Positions 44,126 through 54,665 of a stretch of 64,000 bases of DNA are shown in pieces. Every line of letters starts with the position of its first letter. Positions within the stretch are counted from its first letter, which is position 1. The DNA comes from Capronia americana. Its lineage: Eukaryota; Ascomycota; Eurotiomycetes; Chaetothyriales; Herpotrichiellaceae. The DNA lies in contig JADWQD010000024.1 in the NCBI GenBank assembly GCA_016110215.1, forward strand, positions 23,060 to 87,059, written 5' to 3'. Below the pieces are notes generated by a model, which searched no databases, was not told the origin of the DNA, and saw only the letters and a list, made by a program, of their open reading frames with translations. The translations under genes and the position numbers were made by a program.

Positions 44126-44929
44126 AGATATATATATATGATATCCAGCTCAGAGACGCTGAGGGACTCCCAGAAAAAGGGGTCCTGCCTCCCTGGTAAA
44201 GCAAGGCGACTCGCGGGGCGTCGCAATTGCCGATGTTCCCAACATCGGGGAGGCCAGAATGGTCAACGACACGGGAGGTCTGCCGGGCCGTACACGCCAT
44301 TGATGAACCCCTCCAGAGCAAGGTCAGCTTTCGCCAACACAGAGAAATTAGTGTGTTCACTGGGGAATATTCGAGTTCCGGAACAATGACTCAACGCCCT
44401 GGTCCTTTTCACGACCTTCGCCCGCGATCACAGCCGACTCAGTCGAATCTGAATGCTTTCCAGGAATCCAAATATACCCGTCCATTTGGTCCTGTGACAG
44501 GACACAGGGACGAGTTCGAGGATCGAGCTCGTCGCACCAGTATCGGTGGCATTTTGCAGAGCCCAGAGAGTCGGAATATGAAGATTCGGTGAAAATTCCT
44601 GACCTCGCAGTCAGCGTTGAGAATATTCACGGAGAAGAAGAGATAGAGAAGGGCTTCTCTCAGACCCATCAACAGCTTGAACAAGCCGCCCGACTTCTTC
44701 TCCGCAGCCACCGTCCACCTTCGATGGTGGTTATGGTCAATATCTCCGAATCTCCATTGGCACCTTCGCATTGGCAGCCGGAAGACTGTTCGTCACCGTC
44801 GAGCGCGGCGATGTCAACCACCGGTCACGTCCGGTTCCTGGTTGGACAAGGACAAGTTCGTGCCCTGCGCTCCGGGTTCCCGTATATATATACAAAAGCC
44901 ACGATGGCTCAGTACACTTGGGCGACGCT

Positions 44930-45296
44930 GAGACTTCTCACTGCTCGAGCAGCCAGAGCGAACAAGGCTTCTGTCGCGAAGTCCAGTCAGGTGGTCCCCG
45001 GTTGGCCGAACACTACCGGACCATCTTGCTGCATGGCGGTGAAAAGTACCCCGACTTCGCTGTGTACGACAACGAAGACGCTGCCTACCCAACGCTCATA
45101 CTTGAAGTCGGTTACTCTAACACCTGAGTTGGCCGAAAGCTACATCAAGTCATCTGAAGGGAATATCAGAACGGTAGTTGCAATCAATTTGAGATATGGG
45201 GCTGTCAAACAACACTCAATTGACATTTACCGTCTGGAATTGACAGCAACAACCTACAAAATTGCATTGTCAGCCACATATGTCCTACGGGAATAG
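44930..45296 (+). pseudogene. Degenerate second copy of the PD-(D/E)XK-like family
   Basis: One frame reads YPDFAVYDNEDAAYPTLILE, VGYSN. After a shift of one base at about 45122, a second frame continues PELAESYIKSSEGNIRTVVA, SIDIYRLELTATTYKIALSA, closely paralleling 40080-40310. The P-D ... LEVGYS layout is preserved. The frameshift makes it non-functional unless spliced unusually. A TATATATA run lies upstream at 44883. Confidence 0.6.
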
Positions 45297-45330
45297 GGGC
45301 CTTTCGTGCCAAACCAACAAGCCCAAGCAA

Positions 45331-45346
45331 TCGTGCGACGACACGA
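45331..45346 (+). promoter_or_regulatory. TCGTGCGACGACACGA near-palindrome, copy 5
   Basis: Exact 16-mer 35 bp after the stop of the degenerate endonuclease-like copy. Confidence 0.5.
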
Positions 45347-45605
45347 ACAATCCTTGTCTACAGTCGGCATGGAGACCAAAACACGAGCGCCTCAGCCCAC
45401 GGCGACATTCGCCTTTTCGCGCGACTTGTCAGACTTGACCCTGCAGGACAACCATGTGGAGCACCCAGAGCAGGTCCCCTCTACCGGGTTCCTGAGTCGC
45501 GCTGCAAACATCATTATCCGAAAGAAGGTCGGCGGGAATCTGGTAGGACGGGCTCTGGGCTTTTCGACCGCGCCCGGTGCGGGTATTACGGACAGTACGG
45601 TTACC

Positions 45606-45702
45606 TTGCGACGACACGACAATCCGCCCTATATATATATTTCAGATGGTCAGTCTCATTCCGAAGCTCCAACATTTGGGTGTCTGCTAACCTTTTGATA
45701 GG
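45606..45702 (+). promoter_or_regulatory. Promoter-like module with start-codon intron
   Basis: CTTGCGACGACACGA (45606-45620, one base short of the 16-mer), TATATATATAT (45631-45641), ATG 45647 directly followed by GTCAGT; TCTGCTAAC and TTGATAG close a 53-bp intron (45650-45702). The spliced frame is short (about 53 codons). Confidence 0.5.
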
Positions 45703-46324
45703 GGGTGATGCCGTCCAAGCCATGTGCGCCGCTGCGTCTTTCAAACACCGACATGTTCTCGCGGCGAAGAACTGCAAACATGTGGTGGCGTGCTCTGCTC
45801 GAGGCCCCAGCCGAAAAGTCGACCTTGGTGTGGACTGTCAAGGGAACGCGGTGGCGGGTGAGTCGGACATCGTGAGTAATGAATATCTCACGGAAGGCAC
45901 ACTGGTTTGGGTCGCGCAAGTCCGCCGGCAAATGGGAGTGCACCCAGAAACAGAAAAAGGCGGGAAAATCGGTGTGGTGGCGGGACTGGCGTGGTGGGCA
46001 TGCAACCGAGTTGTGCGACAACCGAAGTCAGCACCCTCTACCCGGAGGTGTTTGGCATGGCTTGCAATGGACCCGAAGAGGATCAATCCGTGCCATGGTC
46101 TGGTATGCCACGTCGAGAACACGCGCTGCGAGACCACGACCGCAACGCGCTGTGTGTGCGGCGGGAAATTGGAAATTGGTGTGGTGGCGGACTAGCGTGG
46201 TGCGCAAACAGAAAGTTGTTGGAAATTGGAAATTGGTGTGGTGCGCACTAGCGTGGTTGGTGCGCGGCGGGTGCATGCGACCGAGTTCGAGTTGGTGCGA
46301 CACACCCGCGATTTTTGCGACGTG

Positions 46325-46405
46325 CGGCGAAAAAGTGCAATCTCGCCAAACTCTAATTTGCCACCGTGCGCCCAACCACTTTTGCCCAACTTTCTGTTCC
46401 AACTT
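46325..46405 (+). repeat. Array 4 of the CACCACTCC family (leader-rich, short)
   Basis: GAAAAAGTGCAATCTCG, then CCAAACTCTAATTTGCC, followed by only a few degenerate units and pyrimidine-rich sequence. Confidence 0.75.
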
Positions 46406-46589
46406 TCTCTTTCCACCGTCCCAACTCTTGTCTGCCCACGAATATTGTTCTTGTTTCTTGTTTCTTGCATGTTGTGTGTTGCGTGTTGCGTGTTGCAAGT
46501 TCATGTTGCATGTTGCATGTTCAAGTTGCATGTCGCATGTCGCATGTCGATCATTTCCACTTTCGTCAACCCTGCCAACAATGATCTCC

Positions 46590-46860
46590 CACACTGCCGC
46601 TGCCCTACGACAGCATCCTCGTGGTGTGCGACAGACTGACTGGGCCCTACTTGGAGTCATCGACAGCGGAAGACCTCGCCTACGAGTTCTTACGAACTTT
46701 CCCCAAACCACGGCATGCCCAACGAGGTTGTTTCGGACAGGGACAAGCTGTTCACGTCTTGCCCAGAAGTTGCTAGCTACTAAACATCAGCTCTCAACCT
46801 CCTTCCATCCACAGACAGACGGCAGGTGCAGGTGCAGTCCTTGGGATATCGAAACCAAAC
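46590..46860 (+). pseudogene. Second gypsy/Tf1-like integrase fragment
   Basis: Across frames: DSILVVCDRLT, TAEDLAYEFLRT, then NHGMPNEVVSDRDKLFTS-like blocks and KLLATKHQLSTSFHPQTDG. These are the two Asp blocks and the HPQTDG run of a retroelement integrase, with frameshifts. It differs in sequence from the 10-kb integrase. Confidence 0.75.
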
Positions 46861-47747
46861 ATGAGCGTCCGTCCCCCTGCCTGCAGGAGATAGAGTGCGA
46901 CGCAGCAGCAGCAGACAGACAGACAGACAATGCCAGCCCAGCGGATGACAATGTCGTCGTCGACAGCCAGACGGGACAAGCTGAATGTCGTGAAAGTAGA
47001 GTTTCGCCAAACCTTCTCCAAAGGAGTCAAGCCCACACACGCACGTTACCCCGCCGTCTATCTCTCATACCTCAGAAGTCAGTGAGTATCCTCAGTACAC
47101 CTCACTAAGCGCAGGCAACTCACACGTTACGCCGCCGTCTATTCTCATGCCTTAGAAGTCAGTGAATGTCCTCAGTACACCGCACCAGAACTGTCTGAAC
47201 TGAGCTGATCCGTGTGCATACATCACATAGGTCTCGGTCCTGCACGCTTATCGACTCACCTACCTTCCTGTCAAAGAGCATGCATCAGCGTCGTCCGAGT
47301 CTTCTCGTTCTCACCGGCACATTTGGCGAGCGAGTGAACTGTCAGATCATTCGCTGTTGGACTCGGCAGGGGTGATCGTTCGACTGCCAAAGGTGAGCCA
47401 TGAGTTGGAAATCAAATACTAGAGACATCCTCACCGTCCTGTGCACACCACATAGGGCTGCATGCATCACATCAGGTCGACCTTACCACTGTTCTTGTCA
47501 AATGGCATTCCTCAAATCAGCCTCTGTTCTATCAGCTTGTCGACCTCAAATCAGCCTCTGTTCTATCAGCTTGTCGCTGATTGATTCCATTGTCAGCAGT
47601 TCTCACATCTCGCATCTCACAACACATTTCAAACTCTTCAACCTTCAGCCTCTCCAAGAGCCTTGACAAGCTTGCTCATTGACATTGTACACTTACATCC
47701 CTTCTCTGCAACCCCCAGCAGATGCAGCGTGACAGGCCCAGGCCACT

Positions 47748-48092
47748 ATGGTGAGCACCTTCTTACCAATTGGGAGAAGATCCGCTGACGTTTACCGACA
47801 CCAGTTCAAGGACCGGACGAAATTACCCTGGCAACATGATCGGAGAAGGATTCGGCGATGCTGGCCAAGTGCAATCAAGGACCGGAAAGAATTTCATTTG
47901 TGTCAGCATCAGAGAAATCTTCGCCGATCTTTACCTAATACGGACGGCACCTCCATTCTGTTTCGAGCTGCAGAGCACGGGCGAAAGGCCACGCCGAGAA
48001 CATTGCCAGTTAGATGTGCGCACGTCTTCTGTGGCGGACATGATCAACGCTTTCACCGGCAGAATCTGCGACTACGACCGGTCCATGGATAA
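47748..48092 (+). CDS. Hypothetical short ORF, possible start-codon intron
   Basis: ATG 47748 is followed directly by GTGAGC; CCGCTGAC and CACCAG could close a 54-bp intron (47751-47804). The intron length is a multiple of three, so spliced (96 aa) and unspliced (114 aa) forms share the frame. The product is basic (KLPWQHDRRRIRRCW). Not recognised. Confidence 0.3.
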   Translation: MVSTFLPIGRRSADVYRHQFKDRTKLPWQHDRRRIRRCWPSAIKDRKEFHLCQHQRNLRRSLPNTDGTSILFRAAEHGRKATPRTLPVRCAHVFCGGHDQRFHRQNLRLRPVHG

Positions 48093-48889
48093 GTGTCTTC
48101 CTCCACTCATCTTCGTCGCTTGCCTAACGAACCCGAGTTGCAGCTTTTCTTGCAGCCGGCGCTCGATGCTCGCTGATTCAACCTGTTGCGCTGTGGATGC
48201 AGTTGTTGTGTAAGTACACGCAGGTGTGGTTTGCGGGTTTGGAACTCACCTTGGAAGCGTGCGAAGGTTCCAAGACGGAGTCGCCTTTCTCTGCTACATG
48301 TTCGTCTCCGTTCGGCGCCTGGGGTGGCCATGGGATAGCTTGAGCGAACGACGCCAACGGACTGCATCTGGATCGGCCTGCGCAACCAACCACAACGGAC
48401 ACGCCATCACCGCGGATCCACCGACACCCACAGACAGTCCTCGTTTTCCTTCGCATTCATGAAAGGTCTATTCTATCGAGCCTCCGGTTGAGAATTCCAT
48501 TGGACGGCTGTCTGGTCACAGTGTTACAATCAATGTATTCCGATGACACCACGGCGCGCGTTCAGTCTCGCAGGATCCGATGAAAACGGACTCTTGCCGG
48601 GCCTTCCTCTCGTTCAGCCTCGTGGCCGTTCCGATCAAGGCCGTCTGTCACACAGTCTTCTGATGCCGTTTGGAGTCACCGATCAACCTTTTTCCACTGT
48701 CTCTTCCAGTTTCTCATTCACTGTCTTTCGCCGTGTCATCCAGTCCACTTTCCTTCAATCTGCCATGGTTTCGGAATTCCCGTTCAGTCCCTGTGACTGA
48801 TTGAATGGTAAGTCCCTATGACTGTTTGAGTTGGAGTAACTAGCGCGTAGGAGTCAGCGGCTTGCGCCCCTCATTAGCACACAGGATTC

Positions 48890-48995
48890 AGTAACCAGCA
48901 GATACGAATCACCAGGTAGGAGTCAGCGCCTGGGAGTCAGCCATGAGAGTCACCAGGTAGGAGTCAGCGCCTGGGAGTCAGCCATGAGCGCAGCC
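48890..48995. repeat. GGAGTCAGCGCCTGGGAGTC repeat
   Basis: Two near-identical copies of about 37 bp with further partial copies upstream. Confidence 0.85.
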
Positions 48996-49079
48996 CCCAT
49001 TAGCAGCTGGGACACAGGTCTATAAGTAAGGGCCTACACCCCCCAGAAGTGCCTGGCATCCCAGCATCGATCAGACCTC

Positions 49080-49445
49080 GACGACATTGCCCGAATGGTG
49101 CCATGGTTCCTAGCTAGCTAGCTGTATGCCTCCTTTGAGTCCTTCCTCCCTCTCTCCCTCCCTTCCTCCCTCCCTTCCTCCCTTTACTGACATCGAACAG
49201 ACTTCGGCGACATTGCCCAAGTTGTGTCACGGTTCCTAGCTAGCTGTATACCTCCCTTCCTCCCTCCCTCCCTCCCTTTGCTGACATCGAACAGACTTCG
49301 ACGATATTGTCCGAATGGTGCCATGGTTCCTTCCTAGCGGTATGCCTCCTTGATTCCTTCCTCCCTCCCTTCGTCCCTTCGCTGACATTGAACAGACCTC
49401 GACGACATTGCACGAATGGTGTCACGGTTCCTAGCTAGCTAGCTG
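49080..49445. repeat. About 110-bp tandem repeat, four copies
   Basis: Copies share GACATCGAACAGACTTCGAC, CATGGTTCCTAGCTAGC-like and CTTCCTCCCTCCCT blocks. Confidence 0.9.
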
Positions 49446-49509
49446 TGTTGGCTTTCACCACAGAGAGCTCGATTGCGCTGAGCGTGGGAAAGGCTATTTC
49501 TCACCACTG

Positions 49510-49975
49510 TCCACATGTCTGAGTGGGCCACCTATCGGTCGACATTTGGATTGTTCGACAAAGATCCAAAGGATTTACGAGCAGTACAAGGGAGAGAACA
49601 GCATCTCCTTTGACTTTAACTCAGGGTGCGCCCATTTACGAGCAGTACAAGGGAGAGAACAGCATCCCCTTTGACTTCAACTCAGGGTGCGCCCATTTAC
49701 GAGCAGTACAAAGGAGAGAACAGTATCCCCTTTGACTTCAACTCAGAGTGGGTGCACTGTACCTCGGGGCAAGAACAGAGACATGAGGTGACATACCCTC
49801 ATTTTGCACAGTGTGTGGCCTGCAGCACCACTGCATCCGACAGGCTTTTCACCTGTATGACAGGGACAAGGATGGACATCGACCCAGAGGACTTTCAAAG
49901 TACCGTCCGTTCCGCTGCGGCCCCCAAGCTCTCCGATCACGTCGTGGAGATCCAAGTCATGTTCTTATCTCCCCA
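49510..49975 (+). pseudogene. AGC1-type calcium-regulated mitochondrial carrier fragment
   Basis: Pieces in several frames: SEWATYRSTFGLFDKDPKD, IYEQYKGENSIPFDFNSEW, RHEVTYPHFAQ, AFHLYDRDKDG, IDPEDF and KLSDHVVE. In that order they match the N-terminal EF-hand region of fungal aspartate/glutamate mitochondrial carriers. The fragment is broken by frameshifts and by a 61-bp triplication. The carrier domain itself is absent. Confidence 0.8.
49573..49750. repeat. 61-bp triplication inside the AGC1 fragment
   Basis: Copies begin at 49573, 49634 and 49695 with ATTTACGAGCAGTACAA. Since 61 is not a multiple of three, each copy shifts the frame. Confidence 0.95.
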
Positions 49976-50189
49976 AGAGGTAGGTATGTGCGGGTCGATG
50001 TGTTCTTACGGTTGGGCATGGTTTCGACGATGTTATGTCTCCAGGCGAGCGCCTTCGACAGGCCATCCAGCTCATTCAGTTGGGTGCAACCTGACCAGGC
50101 ATTGCTTGCTGAGCAGCATGATCATTGATCGATCAGTGACGACGAAGAGCAAGAGTGGATAAACACACAACGCTGAACGGCAAAGCGAA

Positions 50190-50311
50190 AGACACTGCCC
50201 GGACGCATACATCTGTGTCATTTCAAACCCAGTCAACTCTACCGTCCCAATTGCTGCTGAAGTCCTCAAGGCGGCAGGTGTCTTCAACCCAAAGAAGCTG
50301 TTCGGTGTCAC
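50190..50311 (+). pseudogene. Malate dehydrogenase fragment
   Basis: The frame reads CPDAYICVISNPVNSTVPIA, AEVLKAAGVFNPKKLFGVT, the strongly conserved middle of mitochondrial-type malate dehydrogenase (ISNPVNSTVPI and KLFGVT). The next expected residues (TLDVVR) are replaced by unrelated sequence. About 40 residues remain. It follows an AGC1 fragment within about 200 bp; both proteins act in the malate-aspartate shuttle, which may be chance. Confidence 0.9.
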
Positions 50312-51564
50312 CAGGGTGAGGACTGCCGCTGGTGGCCGCACCGACTCATCAGGTGAGCATCTCACCACGTCAGCAAGTCAGCAGCTTATCTTCTCGGCAA
50401 TTCAGTAGCGCAATCGTCCACAACCATCTACGACATCTGTGCCATTTTCACATCTCCATGTCCATCTCTGGTCTCTGGTGCATTTGGGATCTCTGGGAAT
50501 GTTTCCATCTCCCATCAGGCATCAAAAGATCAGCCCTTGGCAGCCTCATCTGCACCCATCAGCCACAGCATGCACAGACGCCACCAGGGATTTCTCAAAC
50601 GGGAACGAATATGGCTCGAAAAGGAATCATCTCTCCAACTTCATGAACCAACATTGTCGTAAGCGAGCGGGAATCGCCGTGTTTTCCCCCATTTGCTAGG
50701 CACCGCCACAGCAGCAACAAACCCCAAACTGGACCCCAACTCTACGGCTCCAGGGCTTCTGTCTAGGCGTCTGTCTAGGCGTTGGGCCGCCCCAGTCCTA
50801 GCGCTCATCTGGGCCTTCCTCGGGCTTATTCTGGCACCCATCCAGCACCTATCTGGCGGACGTTCCAGCACCCATTTGGCGCCTATGTGTCAACCGGTCC
50901 GGGGCCTACCCCTCACCTATCTGGCGGTCTTCCAGTGCCTATCTGGTACCCATCTGGTGGCTATTCGGCTACTTGCTGGCGCCTATCTGGCTGCCCGTCC
51001 GAAATATATATATCTAACACTCACCAGTCCCAGTCTCCATCCTCACTGGCCCCTGGATCATGCAGATCTTTCATCGCGCGGCGAACAAGACCAACTACAG
51101 TTGGGACTTACGATGATCTTTTTCATCACGAGCTACCCGCAGACTGCTACCAGAGCTGGTCAAACAGTGGGGCGTGCCGAAGGATGTTCAAATCTATTCT
51201 ATCCGGTCCCTGGATCATACGGATCTGTCAGATCGTGGAGAGCAGTATGCCACGCTGCTCCGGGGCTCGTCGAACAGTCGGGCTTACCCAAAGATGCTCA
51301 GCACCTGCTTTGCTCACTGAGCTACATCTTTATCGCTCTCCTTTATTATTCCACCCGATCTGTAAATCCAGCTCTCACTGGTCTGGTCGCAATTCCAGCA
51401 TCTCCGGCGATCGTGCAGCGTCTGGAAGCGACTCTGGGGATTACGCTGATCGCTCGCGAAGCGTATACAAGACTATCACCGGGCCCCGAAAGAATACGAA
51501 ACCTCTGTCCCAGGAGTGGACGACTGCTCAAGGTACAAACCTGCGAAAGTGCAGCGCATTCGAG
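50312..51564. other. No confident gene; degenerate repeats
   Basis: A 296-codon plus frame (50693-51583) exists but overlaps short repeats of CACCTATCTGGCG type (50820-51010) and two related blocks with GGATCATGCAGATCTTTCA / GGATCATACGGATCTGTCA; coding status doubtful. Confidence 0.35.
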
Positions 51565-52070
51565 CCACAGTGCAGCCATTTGAGCCACAGTGCAGCCATT
51601 TGAGCCACAGTGCAGCATTTTTCAGCTACGGTCCAGTATTCCACGGTGCCACGCACCTACGGTGTATTCAACCTACACTGCAGCGCATTCTAGCCACAGT
51701 GCAGCGCTTCCAGCCACAGTGCAGCGCACTCTAGCCACAGTGCAGCATTTTCCAGTTACGGTCCAGCATTCCACGGTACCACGCACCTACGGTGTATTCC
51801 AACCACAGTGCAGCGCATCTGAGCCACAGTGCAGCTCATACTTCCCCATTCCTACTCCCTGTGCCTCTAGACATCGCCTTTTCTCATCACACCCAGATAC
51901 TGTCACCATTACCAAAAGAGACAGATCATTTCCACGATGTCGTCTTCGCTTACGCCGCAGCGCAATGCTGTTGCGGAGCTGCTATTCGTGTCGCCGATGG
52001 CGCTCAGCAACCTAGGCCTCTCCTCTTCCAGAAAGAGCCACAGTGCAGCGCAGACGAGCCACAGTGCAGC
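51565..52070. repeat. CCACAGTGCAGC dispersed short repeat cluster
   Basis: The 12-mer CCACAGTGCAGC occurs ten times exactly, eight times in 51565-51840 and twice at 52039-52070. A longer block beginning CAGCTACGGTCCAGTATTCC appears twice between copies. Confidence 0.95.
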
Positions 52071-52172
52071 GCACTTCAGCCATGGTGTAGCCACGAGCCA
52101 GAGGGCACTCCAGTCGCTTAAAGGAGAAGTTCCCGAAGACCGGAGAGGTTGAACTGATCGTAGTCAGCCCCT

Positions 52173-52895
52173 ATGCGAAGGACTTTGCAGACGGCTTCGA
52201 TTGCGCTGGACTGGTTGATATCAGAAGGTGTGCAAGTCGAAGTGGATGCAGACTGGCAGGAAATCCACGAAAAGCGGTGCAAGCGCATTCCAACCACGGT
52301 GCCCACGGAGCTGTCCAATATAACTGACAACAGTGTAGAGAAAATGGCGGCGCGAAAGCAGCGCTTTCGATCGATGGCGGCCATTTTCGTCGCCCAGCTT
52401 TACCTGATGGCACTGAGCCTCCATAAGGAACCACGAACTGCATCTGGTCGCCCTCTGATGACAACGAGAATGATGTTTCTGATACTGGCCACTGAGCAAG
52501 CTTTCCTGGTAGACGTCTTCTGCGAAGCGATCCACGAAAACGCCCAGTATCTGATCGCAGACCCCGACGGCCACCACCCCAAGTCCTTCAGAATTCATCT
52601 TCCTCGCATCGATAAGTCCGATAACCAATGGGGCTGTTATATCGATACGCTGGAGCACACCTTCAGCGAACCTCCAAGCAAAGCCGAAGAAGCCAAAGAT
52701 ACCAAAGACGCTTCTATTTTCGCGACCCGGAGTCGTGCAAGTCGAGGTCAGGCCCAAACGTCGACCGGCGAGACATCCACGGTGCAGTTGCCAGCCATGG
52801 TGCTTACAAGACGTGGACAGCCTCACGATCATTACCTTTCGCTGCCTGGTTCTCTCGGCGGACTTGGATCATCTTGGTCCACAGCCGGATACTGA
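52173..52895 (+). CDS. Hypothetical 240-aa protein
   Basis: An ATG-initiated uninterrupted frame: ALDWLISEGVQVEVDADWQE, AAIFVAQLYLMALSLHKEP, FLILATEQAFLVDVFCEAIH, then FRIHLPRIDKSDNQWGCYID. Composition looks like a globular protein. A 26-bp block at its end (CATTACCTTTCGCTGCCTGG) recurs at about 53127, so the 3' part may be repeat-derived. Family unknown. Confidence 0.4.
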   Translation: MRRTLQTASIALDWLISEGVQVEVDADWQEIHEKRCKRIPTTVPTELSNITDNSVEKMAARKQRFRSMAAIFVAQLYLMALSLHKEPRTASGRPLMTTRMMFLILATEQAFLVDVFCEAIHENAQYLIADPDGHHPKSFRIHLPRIDKSDNQWGCYIDTLEHTFSEPPSKAEEAKDTKDASIFATRSRASRGQAQTSTGETSTVQLPAMVLTRRGQPHDHYLSLPGSLGGLGSSWSTAGY

Positions 52896-54499
52896 TCCTG
52901 TGATACAGAGTTGCGAAGCATTTTTCCAAGAACCAGTCAAGCTTCCACGCAAGCACTTGAGTTTGCCCACACTTTCGGTGACTACAAACGCGACAGGCTG
53001 AGCGTTCAATCAATCAGACCTTTACTCGGGTTTTATTTCTCAAGGTCTTTACCCATCATGCCTCTCAATATCCAACCGAGAAAACGCAAATCGGTGTCGA
53101 ACCCGGGGAGTTGCAGCCTCACGTTCATTACCTTTCGCTGCCTGGTTCTCTTGGCCGAGAGCTCCTCGGAATGTACTCGGTACACTTCACCTCGACCATG
53201 TTGGCAGTTTTCTGCCCGGGTGCGGCTCCTTCAACACGCACACGCAAACAAGGCAGTCTAATCCTCACCTCGGTGAGAACCGCCCTATCTTCAACCGTTG
53301 GACCCGTCAGCAAAGGCACAATGAAGTGGACGACCGATGAGCAGTTCACCTCTGCGTTGAGGTCTCTGGGGACAACAGTATATATATACATACAGGAGGA
53401 CGACATGCTTTTTGCATCCTCGAATGCAGCCTTGTTTCAGACGACACGAGCACGGGTGTCAAGCCTGTACGACAACTTATGGAGACACGATAACAAGCAT
53501 GATGTTATTCAAGGTGGAGGCACATCCGGGCTGAGGCCGATCCACCACATCTAATGGTATGGTATGGGCATCCGTCGAACAACGTGCCTGGTCGGATGGG
53601 CTTGTGGAGGAGTTGCTCGGTGCGATATCAACTGAAAGCGTCAACAAGACCCCTCACGAGCCGCTGAGCATTGCCGCCGAGATTGCATTCGCTTGTCGGG
53701 CAAGATGTTGACAACCTGGACAGACTTGCGATAGCTCAACAAAGACCGACCTGCAAAAAGTTGAACAAAGACAGACTCGCGACAGTTCAGCGAAGACATG
53801 GGCTCTTCGTGATGTCGACAATCTGGTGAGATTCTACAGAGTATCGCTGACTTTCCCGGAGTTGCAGGCTTGCCTGGCTCGTTGGAGCCAATGCGATTTC
53901 CCAAGAGTCGCCCGACGAGCTAGCCCCTAACAGCGCTAGCCAGAAGCGGAAACGTGATGCTTCGGAAGATCTCGATCCTGAGGATTTCATGTTGCTCGAC
54001 ACGGAAGAGGAGCATTCAGGTCCCGAGTAATCAAGTCCCGAGCGGTCAGAAGTCCAGACAATCCGTTCGGAAAGCCAACATTTCCCGTGGCAAATGGAAA
54101 CGGATATCTTGGGTCGCTCGGGGTGAGGACAGCGATCCCGACCCAAGCTCGCCGTCGAGCGTGCAAAAGGCTTCGTGTTTCTCCATCACCGCGGAATCAT
54201 TGCTGATTGGGCCACGCCGCGTATCCTCTCGACTAAGCAGAAACGCCAGGCCGACACCGCGGCTGGCTGGTCAGATACGGAACATTTCCACCCTGATAAG
54301 CGCATCCACGAAAGTCTAGGGTCTTGCAAAAGCCAGCGTCGCAGCTGAGATTGGACCGGGCTGCCGAACAACGCGCTCTTAGAGACGGATATTATGAAGA
54401 CGATCGCATGGATTCCAGTGGTTGCACAAACCTCCTAACCTACATTGAACGCTTGAAGCTCGATGAAGAACATGCGCCTAGGGAAACTCATCAGACAGT
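52896..54499. other. No confident gene
   Basis: Several protein-like frames without clear starts (for example SASQKRKRDASEDLDPEDF near 53935-54010, then a stop). A TATATATATACATACAG run lies at 53380. Confidence 0.35.
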
Positions 54500-54665
54500 T
54501 GAGATTGCACTCCGATTGCACCACTCCAACTCAACCACTTTTGCCTGCACCACTCCAAATCTGCAGCACTTCAACTGCACCACTCCGATTCTGCACCACT
54601 CCGCACCACTGCAGTTCTGCACCACTCCAACTCCGCACCATTGCTGCCAACTCTGCTGCATTGCC
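54500..54665 (+). repeat. Array 5 of the CACCACTCC family
   Basis: Begins TTGAGATTGCACTCCGATTG, then CACCACTCCAACTCAACCAC and further units. CAACTCAACCAC and GCACCACTCCGATTCTGCAC are shared with array 2. It lacks the CAAACTCTAATT leader. Confidence 0.85.

Noticed and set aside
50693..51583. 296-codon ORF
   Set aside because: It competes with an equally long frame (50782-51603) over short degenerate repeats; no motif favours either.
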